Shown here: positions 6,289-14,673 of the stretch, one piece after another
Layout: each line of letters starts with the position of its first letter
How positions within the stretch are numbered: the first letter of the stretch is position 1
Source of the DNA: Butyrivibrio sp. CAG:318
GTDB taxonomy: Bacteria > Bacillota > Clostridia > Lachnospirales > Lachnospiraceae
Direction of reading: 5' to 3'
Assembly (NCBI GenBank): GCA_000431815.1
Contig: FR889216.1
Location: forward strand, 544-42,458
Length of the DNA stretch: 41,915 nucleotides
Position numbers and translations under genes: made by a program
Notes under the pieces: model-generated
What the model was told of the DNA's origin: nothing
What the model saw: the letters and a program-made list of their open reading frames with translations, nothing else
Databases searched by the model: none

Positions 6289-7074
6289 ATGGCGATACTT
6301 GAAGTCAATAATATTGAAAAACATTTTGGCAGTACAAGCGTTCTCAAAGATGTCAGCTTCTCACTTGAAGAAGGCAGTGCGCTTGCGATAATAGGCTCTT
6401 CGGGTTCGGGAAAAACGACACTCCTCAGATGCCTTAATTTCCTGGAGACTCCGAATGGAGGAACGATTAAGGTCAAAGGAGAGACGCTTTTTGACGCTTC
6501 GCTTAAGCAGAAACGCAAGGAGAGCGAACTCAGAACCAAAAGACTGCATTTCGGAATGGTATTCCAGTCATTTAATCTTTTCCCGCAATACACGGCACTT
6601 GAAAATGTGACGCTTGCAGAAAAACTTCTTGCAAAGGAGCGCCCGGATTTCAGGACTGCTAAGAAAGAGATTTATGATAAAATAAATAGTCACGGTGAAG
6701 AACTGTTAGCACAGATGGGTCTGGCGGAGAGAATGGATCATTATCCGCATCAGCTTTCGGGCGGACAGCAGCAGCGTGTTGCAATAGCAAGAGCGCTCGC
6801 GCTTGAACCGGATATCCTGTGTTTTGATGAACCGACGTCGGCACTTGACCCGGAGCTTACCGGAGAGGTGCTTAAGGTCATAAGAGGACTTGCGGACAGA
6901 CACACGACCATGATTATCGTAACTCATGAGATGGCTTTTGCCAGAGACGTTGCGGACCATATTATATTCATGGATGACGGATTGATTGTGGAGCAGGGTG
7001 CGCCACATGATGTCATAGATAATCCGAAGGAAGAGAGAACCAGGCAGTTCCTGTCAAGATATACGCAGGGATAA
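6289..7074 (+). CDS. Amino-acid ABC transporter ATP-binding protein
   Basis: 261-residue ATPase of the GlnQ/HisP group that powers import by the preceding permease. Walker A GSSGSGKT (36-43), Q-loop in GMVFQSFNLFP, signature LSGGQQQRVAIARAL, Walker B ILCFDEPTSALDP and the switch histidine in IIVTHEMAFA are all present. A strong TAGGAGGAG ribosome binding site precedes the ATG. An insert of about 15 residues around EERRAK-like text between Walker A and the Q-loop (SLKQKRKESELRTKR) is typical of Clostridial members. Last gene of the operon, followed by a terminator. Confidence 0.93.
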   Translation: MAILEVNNIEKHFGSTSVLKDVSFSLEEGSALAIIGSSGSGKTTLLRCLNFLETPNGGTIKVKGETLFDASLKQKRKESELRTKRLHFGMVFQSFNLFPQYTALENVTLAEKLLAKERPDFRTAKKEIYDKINSHGEELLAQMGLAERMDHYPHQLSGGQQQRVAIARALALEPDILCFDEPTSALDPELTGEVLKVIRGLADRHTTMIIVTHEMAFARDVADHIIFMDDGLIVEQGAPHDVIDNPKEERTRQFLSRYTQG

Positions 7075-7099
7075 TGCTTTAATAATACGAAATTTTTAG

Positions 7100-7137
7100 A
7101 AGCTGTAAAGGCCGGTAAGAGGTCTTTGCAGCTTTTG
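7100..7137 (+). terminator. Terminator of the ABC operon
   Basis: An 11-bp stem, 7100-7110 with 7124-7134 (one G-T pair), with a 13-base loop, and a short T-tract. It lies 25 bases after the ATPase stop. Confidence 0.75.
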
Positions 7138-7175
7138 TGCGTATATGGGAAACAATTGACTGAATTTTAAAACAA

Positions 7176-7192
7176 TGTAACAAAAATGTAAC
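7176..7192 (+). promoter_or_regulatory. Direct repeat TGTAAC, 11-bp phase, before the lipoprotein gene
   Basis: TGTAAC occurs at 7176-7181 and 7187-7192, one DNA turn apart, each inside AATGTAACAA. A promoter (TTGAAA 7203-7208, TATACT 7224-7229, short 15-bp spacing) follows. Tandem hexamers at 11 bp are the usual form of an OmpR/PhoB-family response-regulator site. The regulator is not identified. Confidence 0.4.
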
Positions 7193-7259
7193 AATTTTGG
7201 CATTGAAATATGGGGGGACATTATATACTTAATATATAAAACATATAAGGAGAGAACTT

Positions 7260-8276
7260 ATGAGGAGCAGAAAAATTATTTTATCAATGGCAATGGCGGG
7301 AGTCCTTCTTACAGGATGCGCATCGGTAAACAATCAGAATGAGGAGGCCGGACAGACACCTGAAATTACAATCGAAGCAACCGAGGCGGAAACAGAAACA
7401 GAGGGAAAGGTGGTAATGAGCAAGGAGCAGACAGATGAGTTTATAATGAACAGAATCTGGGAGGAATCTTGGCTGAAGGGATATGGTAAAATACTATATC
7501 CGGATTTTGAAATGTCATATTATTACTATCCGGGATATAACTATGATTTTCGTTCGCTGAAAACAGACGATGGAATAGAAGTAGTGGATATGTGGGATAA
7601 ATTGATGATTAAATTCGGAGAAGCGTCAGACATAGTCGATGTTTTATTGCCGGGGGGCAAAAGACTGACTGTAGTAGATAGGTATAAGGGAAGCCGGACA
7701 CCTCGTATGTTATATCGTGATGCCAACGGAGACGGAGTGAAAGACGTAATAGTGAGAATGAACAGCTTTTATTCGGGAATGATGGAACAAATTGACAACA
7801 ATTGTTATTGCGTTATTGTTGATGGAAAGACCCATAAGGCATTGGAACTGTCCGCGAAAGACTATTTTAAGAAATTTGATGACGTTACGAGTGTGACAGG
7901 TAAAAGAGTGTCTGATGATAATCTTGAGATCAGAGTTTCACTTTCAGGTGGAGAAGAAGTCATTGATAATATAGAAATTAATGAGAATACCGAAATCGGA
8001 GACATACGCTTAAACAGCGAGAACCAATATATATATTTTGGTGAAGACGGTCCATATGTCGGATTCTGGGTAACGGCGTATGCGCAGTATACGGATACTT
8101 ATAGGGAGCTTATCAGCCTGCTTGTAAAGAATAAGCTTGTTTATAACAGCACAGATAATTCATATGAACTCGGAGATGAATTTGTGATAGATTCGGATTT
8201 GAAGGGATTGAATGGAATCAGTGAATATTCAGAAATACCTGCGGAGGAGATTCAGAAGATACTGAATGCAATGTAA
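7260..8276 (+). CDS. Lipoprotein of unknown function with a Ca-binding-like loop
   Basis: 338-residue secreted lipoprotein: basic start, hydrophobic core, lipobox LTGC with the lipidated Cys near residue 20, then an acidic Glu/Thr-rich linker (TIEATEAETETEG). The folded part is Tyr-rich (SYYYYPGYNYDF) and has a DANGDGVKDVIVRM loop at about 160, an Asp-rich calcium-binding motif as in FG-GAP or dockerin-type loops. I recognise no family. The ribosome binding site AAGGAGAG is good, and the gene stands alone between a terminator and the rhomboid promoter. Probably displayed on the outer face of the membrane. Confidence 0.8.
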   Translation: MRSRKIILSMAMAGVLLTGCASVNNQNEEAGQTPEITIEATEAETETEGKVVMSKEQTDEFIMNRIWEESWLKGYGKILYPDFEMSYYYYPGYNYDFRSLKTDDGIEVVDMWDKLMIKFGEASDIVDVLLPGGKRLTVVDRYKGSRTPRMLYRDANGDGVKDVIVRMNSFYSGMMEQIDNNCYCVIVDGKTHKALELSAKDYFKKFDDVTSVTGKRVSDDNLEIRVSLSGGEEVIDNIEINENTEIGDIRLNSENQYIYFGEDGPYVGFWVTAYAQYTDTYRELISLLVKNKLVYNSTDNSYELGDEFVIDSDLKGLNGISEYSEIPAEEIQKILNAM

Positions 8277-8291
8277 CGTCTGAAAAAAATC

Positions 8292-8320
8292 TTGCTAAAA
8301 ATCCGTTGAAATTGTAGAAT
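8292..8320 (+). promoter_or_regulatory. Promoter of the rhomboid operon
   Basis: TTGCTA (8292-8297) and TAGAAT (8315-8320), 17-bp spacing, about 33 bases before the rhomboid ATG. It would drive rhomboid, the metallo-beta-lactamase/radical-SAM gene, yhhQ and the HAD gene. Confidence 0.45.
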
Positions 8321-8352
8321 GTCTGTAGAATATTTTTTTAGGGAGAGATTGT

Positions 8353-8952
8353 ATGCAGACAGATAATACAGCTAAGAAACGGATACGTATTACATTTAAT
8401 TCGCCGGTTATTTTATCATTTGTGGGTGTGTGCCTGCTGGCACTGATACTTGATAAGATTACGGGCGGAATCAGTACACTTAAGTTGTTCAGCGTGTACC
8501 GCTCGTCATTTCTTAATCCACTTACATATGTGAGGCTTATAGGACATATTTTCGGACATGCCGGATGGAGCCATTTCATCAATAATATAATGATGATCCT
8601 TATATTGGGGCCTATGCTTGAAGAGAAATACGGCTCAAAGGATATCCTTCTGGTAATATTGATAACAGCGGTTGTAACGGGTGCGTTTCATATGATTTTC
8701 AGTCCGTTTACAAGACTTCTTGGAGCCAGCGGAGTCGTGTTTGCTTTTATTCTGCTGTCGTCACTTACGAGCTTTGATGACGGAGGCATTCCGGTCACAT
8801 TCATACTTGTTGCGGTTATTTATATAGGCGAGCAGATATACCAGCTTATAGCAATTACCAGCAATGTGTCCAATATCACACACATCATCGGCGGTGCGGT
8901 GGGTGCCACATTTGGATTTGTCAGCAATAAGCTTATGCATACGAATAAGTAA
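8353..8952 (+). CDS. Rhomboid-family intramembrane serine protease
   Basis: 199-residue integral membrane protein with six predicted helices, the bacterial rhomboid core. Family marks: GHAGWSHFINNIMMIL (the H-x-x-x-x-H-x-x-x-N type motif of helix 2), the catalytic serine in LLGASGVVFAF (GASG), and the catalytic histidine of the last helix in NITHIIGGAVGA. It cleaves transmembrane substrates within the membrane; the substrate is unknown. AGGGAGAG lies before the ATG. It is 11 bp upstream of the fusion gene, so it heads the operon, although a functional link to queuosine salvage is not evident. Confidence 0.88.
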   Translation: MQTDNTAKKRIRITFNSPVILSFVGVCLLALILDKITGGISTLKLFSVYRSSFLNPLTYVRLIGHIFGHAGWSHFINNIMMILILGPMLEEKYGSKDILLVILITAVVTGAFHMIFSPFTRLLGASGVVFAFILLSSLTSFDDGGIPVTFILVAVIYIGEQIYQLIAITSNVSNITHIIGGAVGATFGFVSNKLMHTNK

Positions 8953-8963
8953 GGTGTATCATT

Positions 8964-10352
8964 ATGAAGATTACATACATTTATCACAGCGGATTCCTTG
9001 TGGAGTCCGCTGATGCCTATTATATATTTGATTATTACAGAGCGGATTTTCCTGTTACAGATGCGGATAAGCCGGTGTATGTGTTTGTGAGCCACAGGCA
9101 CCCGGATCATTATAATCCGTATGTTTTTGAGATATTAAGGGAAAAGAAAGTGCGTCGGATGACGGGAATTATATCATATGATATTAAACCGCGCAATTAT
9201 ACATCCCATATGGAGGGCGTGGAAATCATAGCAGCGGAGCCTGATAAGGAATACACACTGGATAATGGCGCACTGGTCCGGACACTGCGCTCTACAGATA
9301 AGGGAGTGGCATATGTTGTCACGTTTGATGACGGCGGAGTGCCAAGGTCGGTATACCACGCGGGAGATTTGAATGACTGGGTATGGGAAGGCGAAGACGA
9401 TCGTGTGAATAAATGGATGACAGGCTCATACCGCAGATATCTGACGGCTGTTGAAGGGATGCATTTTGATGCGGTCATGGTGCCGGTGGATTCAAGGCAG
9501 GGGGATGATATGTTCAGAGGAATAGAATATCTCCTTGAAAAAGTAAAAGCGGATGCGGTTTATCCGATGCACTACTGGGACAAACCGGAGGTCATCATGC
9601 AGTTTGCGGGGAAGTATCCGCAATATGCCGATATCATCAGGTATACAGAGGACAGGATGGACAGATATAGTGTAATAGAAGATAAAAATCCAAGGGAAAT
9701 AGTGCTATTGCGCGGCAGCGGATGCGTGTATAAGAAATGCACATTCTGCGATTATTACAGTGACAGCGGCAAGGATGAGGATGTCAATTATATGATAAAC
9801 CGGGCGGCGCTGTCGCAGGTTACCGGAAAGTACGGCAATATCGAAATAATCAATTCGGGCTCGGTGTTTGAGCTTGATAAGAGGACAATCGAACTGATTA
9901 AGAAACGCTGTGCGGAATGCATGATCCATACAATACATTTTGAAGCGCATTATCTTTACAATAACAGGATAGAAGATTTGCGACGGGAATTTGCGGACTT
10001 TGAACTTAAGATGAAGCTTGGGCTGGAGTCATTTGATTACGATTTCAGGGAAAAAATACTTCACAAGGGAATCCCGGAAAAAGATCCGGAAGTGATAAGC
10101 AGGAATTTTGATGAGGCCAATTTTCTGTTCGGCATACGCGGGCAGACAGAGGATGGCATGCGTAAAGATATTGAACTCGGTCTTGCAAATTTTGAGAGAA
10201 TATGTATTAATATTATGTGCGCAAACTCGACCGGTATAAAGCCGTGTAAGAGTGTGATCAAAAAATTCGTCCGCAATATATATCCTGAGTACAAGGATAA
10301 TGAGCGGGTGGATATTCTTATCAATAATACTGATTTTGGAGTAGGAGACTGA
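8964..10352 (+). CDS. Metallo-beta-lactamase / radical-SAM fusion, candidate queuine-salvage enzyme
   Basis: 462-residue cytoplasmic two-domain protein. Residues 1-235 are a metallo-beta-lactamase-fold hydrolase with metal motif HRHPDH (44-49) and later His/Asp positions in HAGDLN and YPMHYW. Residues 245-462 form a radical-SAM domain with cluster cysteines C254, C259 and C262 (GCVYKKCTFC), a CX4CX2C spacing rather than the usual CX3CX2C. The gene ends 4 bp before a YhhQ-type transporter gene. Gut Clostridia are known to salvage queuine with YhhQ-family transporters and the radical-SAM queuine lyase QueL, so a related role (freeing queuine from a phosphorylated or otherwise masked form) is plausible but inferred. 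Alternatives are a general radical-SAM enzyme of unknown substrate. The frame runs straight across the two domains, so this is a genuine fusion in this sequence. Confidence 0.75.
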   Translation: MKITYIYHSGFLVESADAYYIFDYYRADFPVTDADKPVYVFVSHRHPDHYNPYVFEILREKKVRRMTGIISYDIKPRNYTSHMEGVEIIAAEPDKEYTLDNGALVRTLRSTDKGVAYVVTFDDGGVPRSVYHAGDLNDWVWEGEDDRVNKWMTGSYRRYLTAVEGMHFDAVMVPVDSRQGDDMFRGIEYLLEKVKADAVYPMHYWDKPEVIMQFAGKYPQYADIIRYTEDRMDRYSVIEDKNPREIVLLRGSGCVYKKCTFCDYYSDSGKDEDVNYMINRAALSQVTGKYGNIEIINSGSVFELDKRTIELIKKRCAECMIHTIHFEAHYLYNNRIEDLRREFADFELKMKLGLESFDYDFREKILHKGIPEKDPEVISRNFDEANFLFGIRGQTEDGMRKDIELGLANFERICINIMCANSTGIKPCKSVIKKFVRNIYPEYKDNERVDILINNTDFGVGD

Positions 10353-10356
10353 GATT

Positions 10357-11061
10357 ATGAATGAATTGCTTTTAATAGGTTCCGTTGTTCTTATTTTTGG
10401 AACAGTTATTCTTGCATATAAGTTATTCGGAAAGGCCGGATTGTTCTGTGTGTCCGCAATAGCGACGATGCTGGCCAACATTGAAGTGATAATACTTGTG
10501 AAGGCATTTGGAATGGAGCAGACGCTTGGAAATGTTCTTTTTGCATCGACATTCCTTATCACGGATATTCTGTCGGAGTGTGAGGGCCGTAAAGAGGCCA
10601 ATAAAGCTGTAACGATGAGTATTTTTGTATCCGTTTTCTTCTTATTATTATCACAGAGCTGGCTTTTGTATGTGCCGTCGGCCGGCGATACGATGATGCC
10701 GTCCATAAAAGCGGTATTCTCGAACACGCCGAGGATGATACTTGCGTCACTTGTGGTATATGTTGTGAGCCAGTTTTTTGATGTGTGGCTTTATCATAAG
10801 TGGTGGGCTTTCACGGAGAAGCGGTTTGGCGACAAGAGAAAATTTTTGTGGCTGCGTAACAACGGCTCCACGCTGGTAAGCCAGATAATAAATACGCTTT
10901 TGTTTACACTTTTTGCCTTCTGGGGAACATATGATTTAAAGACAATCGGCTCTATTTTTATCAGCAGCTACGTTATCTATGTGGTAACGAGCCTTTTGGA
11001 CACGCCGTTTGTATATCTGGCAAGACACATACATGATAAGAAAACTAAGGAGAATTTATGA
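10357..11061 (+). CDS. yhhQ: YhhQ/VUT-family queuosine-precursor transporter
   Basis: 234-residue integral membrane protein of the vitamin-uptake-like (VUT, DUF165) family, whose characterised members import preQ0/preQ1 or queuine. Signs: six helices, FLITDILSECEG (the conserved acidic loop after helix 3), SQFFDVWLYHKW and a conserved NNGSTLVSQIINTLLF stretch. Its ribosome binding site (AGGAGA) lies in the end of the upstream fusion gene, and its stop overlaps the next start as ATGA. This tight coupling ties the transporter to the radical-SAM protein. Substrate (preQ1, queuine or queuosine) cannot be told from sequence. Confidence 0.88.
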   Translation: MNELLLIGSVVLIFGTVILAYKLFGKAGLFCVSAIATMLANIEVIILVKAFGMEQTLGNVLFASTFLITDILSECEGRKEANKAVTMSIFVSVFFLLLSQSWLLYVPSAGDTMMPSIKAVFSNTPRMILASLVVYVVSQFFDVWLYHKWWAFTEKRFGDKRKFLWLRNNGSTLVSQIINTLLFTLFAFWGTYDLKTIGSIFISSYVIYVVTSLLDTPFVYLARHIHDKKTKENL

Positions 11062-11855
11062 GTACCAAAATTGCTTTTTTTGATATAGATGGAACGCTGA
11101 CGTCAGAGGTGGATGGTTCGCTTCCCGACAGTGCGATTCTTGCGATAAGGCAGGCGAGGGCGAATGGCAATCTTATGTTTATCAATACCGGAAGATGTTA
11201 CCAGAACGTGGAACCGCGTTTTATGGAGATTGGATTTGACGGTATTGTGTGCGGCTGCGGAACCAATATCTATTACGGCGGCAAGGAGCTTATGCATGTA
11301 CACCAGCCGCATGAGGTGGCGATGGAGATTCTTGAGCAGGTGCGCAAGGTGGATGCGGATGTTGTGTTTGAATCACGCGAGGAAGTCCTTTTTGACTTAA
11401 GCCGCGGAATCAGGAATCCGGCGGCGAAGAAACTTTATGAGGAATTCAAGTCGCTTCACTATGATATGTCGCATCCGCTTGAGGCGGAAGATTATACCTG
11501 CGATAAGTTTGTTGTATGGTATGATACTGTGACACAGGTCAAAGAGCTCAGAAAAGTCACGGATAAATATTTCCAGTGCATTGACCGCGGCAATAATTTT
11601 CTCGAATTTGTTCCGCACGGTTATTCCAAAGCAACCGGAATCAAGTACCTTGTGGAGCATTTCGGGCTGGATTTTGATGACGCGTATGCTTTTGGCGACA
11701 GCAGCAATGACCTGCCAATGTTAAGATATGTTAAAAACAGTGTGGCGATGGGAAATTCGGATCCGGCATCACTTAAGGACGAGGTTGCCTATGTTACGGA
11801 CAATGCCAGCCGCGACGGAATTGCGAAGGCGTTAAAGCGTTTTGGATTTATCTGA
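11058..11855 (+). CDS. HAD-superfamily Cof-type phosphatase
   Basis: 265-residue cytosolic phosphatase of the Cof/IIB group. The nucleophile motif FFDIDGTLT is at residues 7-15, the C2-type cap lies in the middle, and the last motif GDSSNDLPMLRY near residue 216 binds magnesium. These enzymes hydrolyse sugar phosphates, nucleotides or cofactor intermediates. Its ATG overlaps the yhhQ stop, so it belongs to the same transcript. Dephosphorylation of a salvaged nucleotide such as a queuosine phosphate is conceivable from context only. Confidence 0.88.
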   Translation: MSTKIAFFDIDGTLTSEVDGSLPDSAILAIRQARANGNLMFINTGRCYQNVEPRFMEIGFDGIVCGCGTNIYYGGKELMHVHQPHEVAMEILEQVRKVDADVVFESREEVLFDLSRGIRNPAAKKLYEEFKSLHYDMSHPLEAEDYTCDKFVVWYDTVTQVKELRKVTDKYFQCIDRGNNFLEFVPHGYSKATGIKYLVEHFGLDFDDAYAFGDSSNDLPMLRYVKNSVAMGNSDPASLKDEVAYVTDNASRDGIAKALKRFGFI

Positions 11856-11946
11856 GAGAATTGAAATGTACAGACTTAAGCTGCATCTTATGCCGCCGGC
11901 GGGGCATATTGGAAGTTAAGACCGATGGATATGGAGGGAACGGATA

Positions 11947-12483
11947 TTGAATAAAATATATTTTGCAAGACACGGACAGACTGTCTGGAACGTTGAAAAT
12001 AAGATATGCGGTGCTACAGACATAGCACTTACCGCCAAAGGACATGAACAGGCCAAAGAACTGGGAGAAATCATAAAGAAGTCAGGATATGCGATTGACG
12101 AAATTCTCTGCTCTCCGCTTGAACGTGCCTATGATACGGCAAAACATGTATCAGAAATTACAGGAATACCGATGCGCGTGGAAGAAAGACTCCGCGAGCA
12201 GAATTTTGGCAAATATGAATCGACAGCCCGTAACGGAGAAGAGTTCAAGGCAGCTAAGACAAATTTTATCAATCATTTCGGTAACGGCGAGACGATGTTA
12301 CATCTGTGTTACAGAATTTACAGCCTGTTAGAGGAACTTAAGGGCAACAACAAGACGTATCTGCTGGTGGCTCACAACGGAATTGCAAGAGCCGTGCAGT
12401 CTTATTTCTGCGATATGACGAATGAGGAATTTGCGGCATTCGGAATCGATAACTGCCAGGTGTTGGAATATGAGTTTGAATAG
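11947..12483 (+). CDS. Histidine phosphatase (phosphoglycerate-mutase-like)
   Basis: 178-residue cytosolic phosphatase of the histidine phosphatase (PGAM/CobC) superfamily: the nucleophile motif YFARHGQTVWN at the N-terminus, the second arginine in CSPLERAYDTA, the acid Glu in EERLREQNFGKYE and the second catalytic His in LLVAHNGIARA. The start is TTG at 11947, chosen because GGAGGGAA lies 7 bases upstream and no ATG fits. It follows the HAD gene after 91 bases that include a GC-rich dyad (about 11890-11909), so it may be a separate transcript. Substrate not predictable. Confidence 0.88.
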   Translation: MNKIYFARHGQTVWNVENKICGATDIALTAKGHEQAKELGEIIKKSGYAIDEILCSPLERAYDTAKHVSEITGIPMRVEERLREQNFGKYESTARNGEEFKAAKTNFINHFGNGETMLHLCYRIYSLLEELKGNNKTYLLVAHNGIARAVQSYFCDMTNEEFAAFGIDNCQVLEYEFE

Positions 12484-12531
12484 GAAGATAAGAATATTTG
12501 CGAAAATTTTCGTTTTATGTCGGACTGGGTA

Positions 12532-12561
12532 TTGCAATCCGGTATATGTATGATGTATACT
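12532..12561 (+). promoter_or_regulatory. Promoter of the GGDEF gene
   Basis: TTGCAA (12532-12537) and TATACT (12556-12561) with 18-bp spacing, about 50 bases before the chosen ATG. This supports the start at 12612 over the in-frame start at 12573, which would lie at about the transcription start. Confidence 0.55.
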
Positions 12562-12611
12562 ATTATCAATAGTTGTTTACAAGTACAGATTATTCGAGAG
12601 TGGTGTTTAAA

Positions 12612-13748
12612 ATGAGCAGACAAAGAGGTGTGGCTGTTAAAGAAATCGGTGAAGTGCTCGGACATAAGAATGCGGTCAGGGCTTTTTTTGTTGCGCTCGC
12701 GCTCATATTTATAATACCGGTATATTTTCTTATAAACCATTTATCCGGAACATATGCTTCCCATATGACAGCGGTTACTGCATGGCTTATAGTTGCCGAG
12801 GTGATTGAAATGGGTATGGCATGTGCCGGATATTTTATTTTTTCAAAGGGCTACCGCAGTTATTATAATCTGTATTATATGACACAATACTATTCGGTAA
12901 CGGCCTTCGGACTTATTATATCAGGATTTTATCTGAATGTTACCGGAAGTACAATCGGATATATCATATCGGCGGCGGGAGTGATACTCATTCCGGTTCT
13001 TGATGGATTGTATTTTAAGCTGTTTATGGGATATTATTCTGTGGCAGCAATGGTGTCTGTAATCATGGCACACCGTGCAGGAGAGGATATCGCGGAAGTG
13101 GTATGTCTGTGCGTTATGTCATGGGCAGCGGCGGCAGTCATTGAAAGATGTGTGTGCGGAAGGGAACAGACGAGGATCAGACTTCGTGCGAAATCGATTT
13201 CTGCGGATATGGATCCGCTTACGGCGCTGGCTAACAGAAGAGGACTTGACAGAAAAGCAGCGGTTCTGTGGCCGTACTGCGCGAGAACACAGACCAATGT
13301 CGGACTCATTGAAATTGATATTGATTTTTTTAAGAAATATAACGACAGATTCGGTCATCCGGCAGGCGACAAATGCCTTAAGGAAGTGGCACATGCGATT
13401 AAAAATGCGGCTAAGCGCAATGTTGATATCACAGCCAGAACAGGTGGCGAGGAATTTATTATTTTTGTACAGAATATGACGGAAGCAGAACTTGTCGAAT
13501 TTGCAATGAAAGTAAGAAAGAGCGTTGCCGACCTTAAGATAGCGCATGCTTATGCAGGAGTGTCGGAATATGTTACTGTCAGTATGGGAATTGCATATGG
13601 GGTACCGGGGGAAGATTATGCGTTTGACGATATGTACGAGGAAGCCGACAGAGCTTTATATAAAGCGAAGAACAGCGGCCGTAACTGCATAGTGTGCGGA
13701 AACCGCGTATACGGAAGAATGCGCGGCGGCGTCGGCGCTGTAATATAG
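12612..13748 (+). CDS. Membrane-bound GGDEF diguanylate cyclase
   Basis: 378-residue membrane protein predicted to make cyclic di-GMP. Residues 30-185 hold about six transmembrane helices (for example AFFVALALIFIIPVYFLI) without a recognised sensor domain. Residues 205-370 are the GGDEF domain: DPLTALANRRGLD entry motif, magnesium Asp in EIDIDFFKKYND, the active loop GGEEF (278-282) and an RNVD inhibitory site at 269-272, five residues before GGEEF, so product inhibition is expected. The ATG follows GAGTGGTG. Monocistronic, with its own promoter. Downstream target pathways such as motility are suggested by the chemoreceptor/FliB genes further right, but there is no direct link. Confidence 0.9.
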   Translation: MSRQRGVAVKEIGEVLGHKNAVRAFFVALALIFIIPVYFLINHLSGTYASHMTAVTAWLIVAEVIEMGMACAGYFIFSKGYRSYYNLYYMTQYYSVTAFGLIISGFYLNVTGSTIGYIISAAGVILIPVLDGLYFKLFMGYYSVAAMVSVIMAHRAGEDIAEVVCLCVMSWAAAAVIERCVCGREQTRIRLRAKSISADMDPLTALANRRGLDRKAAVLWPYCARTQTNVGLIEIDIDFFKKYNDRFGHPAGDKCLKEVAHAIKNAAKRNVDITARTGGEEFIIFVQNMTEAELVEFAMKVRKSVADLKIAHAYAGVSEYVTVSMGIAYGVPGEDYAFDDMYEEADRALYKAKNSGRNCIVCGNRVYGRMRGGVGAVI

Positions 13749-13772
13749 AAATTAATCCCGTAAATTAAGAAA

Positions 13773-13966
13773 CCGTTACCTTGGGAGGGTAACGGAATCT
13801 TAAGGATATATGTGGGTTAATATCAGAGTATTAACTCTGAAATAAGAGGGGGTTTGGTAATAAGAACATCTCGTTCTTACAAGTGTTATTCTAACGGTAA
13901 ATATGCCAAAAGTCAACAGAATAAGACAGACAAAAATCGCTGTCATCTCGACATTTTGTCGAGATG
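13773..13966. repeat. Cluster of perfect inverted repeats in a 274-bp gap
   Basis: Four dyads stand close together: CCGTTACC/GGTAACGG (13773-13795), GTTAATA/TATTAAC (13816-13835), TAAGAAC/GTTCTTA (13861-13879) and CATCTCGACA/TGTCGAGATG (13944-13967). The second competes with CAGAGT/ACTCTG (13824-13839), so two hairpins exclude each other. None is followed by a long T-run. The last sits about 55 bases before the next ATG. This may be the terminator of the GGDEF gene plus a structured 5' leader of the HAD gene, or an undefined RNA. There is no gene here. Confidence 0.5.
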
Positions 13967-14022
13967 TATTAAAAGACTTTTTTATGTTAAAACTTATACT
14001 GAAATATAAGGAGGATGGCATA

Positions 14023-14673
14023 ATGAAAGGTGCTATATTTGATATGGATGGGCTCATGTTTGACACTGAGTCTGTTTTTGTGAAAGCGTGGGACTATGTA
14101 GGGGACAGGCTTGGAATAGGCCCGGCCGGATTTATGGTGATAGAGACACTGGGGATGAATCTTGAGGTGACTAAGCAGAAATGGCGTGAACGTTTTGGCG
14201 GGAAGTGCGATGAGGCCGAAGTTGAGCGCATGACCTACGAATATATTGATGATTACTATGCCAATAACCATGTTCCGGTGAAAAAAGGACTTAAAAACAT
14301 TCTTGATTATCTTAAAGGCCACAGATATCGTATTGCGGTCGCATCATCATCACCGGAAAATGTTGTAAAAGCACATCTTAAGGACGCAGATATCGATAAA
14401 TATTTTGATGTTATCATGTGTGGGGATATGGTGGCTAAATCAAAGCCTGAACCTGATATTTATATTGAGGCGGCCGGCAAACTAAAACTTCCGACGAGCG
14501 AGTGCTACGCATTTGAGGATTCGGAAAGCGGGCTTAAGGCAGCACTTGCATCGGGCTGCCGGACTATTATGGTGCCGGATCTGTGGCAGCCGGATGATGT
14601 AATGAGACAGAAAGTCGCTGCCGTGTGCAAGGACCTTGATGAGGCGGCAGTGTACATCGACAGCGACAAGTAA
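14023..14673 (+). CDS. HAD-superfamily phosphatase / beta-phosphoglucomutase-like
   Basis: 216-residue HAD subfamily IA protein: FDMDGLMFDTE nucleophile motif at residues 6-16, a small helical C1 cap, the motif II serine in IAVASSSPENVV, the motif III lysine in SKPEPDIYIEAA and FEDSESGLKAA for magnesium. Members are sugar phosphatases or beta-phosphoglucomutases. The ATG 14023 has an excellent AAGGAGG; an upstream in-frame start at 13903 would run through the structured leader and is rejected. Its stop directly abuts the stop of the convergent aldehyde dehydrogenase gene, with no room for a separate terminator. Confidence 0.88.
   Translation: MKGAIFDMDGLMFDTESVFVKAWDYVGDRLGIGPAGFMVIETLGMNLEVTKQKWRERFGGKCDEAEVERMTYEYIDDYYANNHVPVKKGLKNILDYLKGHRYRIAVASSSPENVVKAHLKDADIDKYFDVIMCGDMVAKSKPEPDIYIEAAGKLKLPTSECYAFEDSESGLKAALASGCRTIMVPDLWQPDDVMRQKVAAVCKDLDEAAVYIDSDK

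Noticed and set aside
13861..13879. LexA-type SOS box in TAAGAAC-5-GTTCTTA
   Set aside because: The Clostridia/Bacillus LexA site needs GAAC-4-GTTC; here the gap is 5, and the neighbouring gene is a HAD phosphatase.
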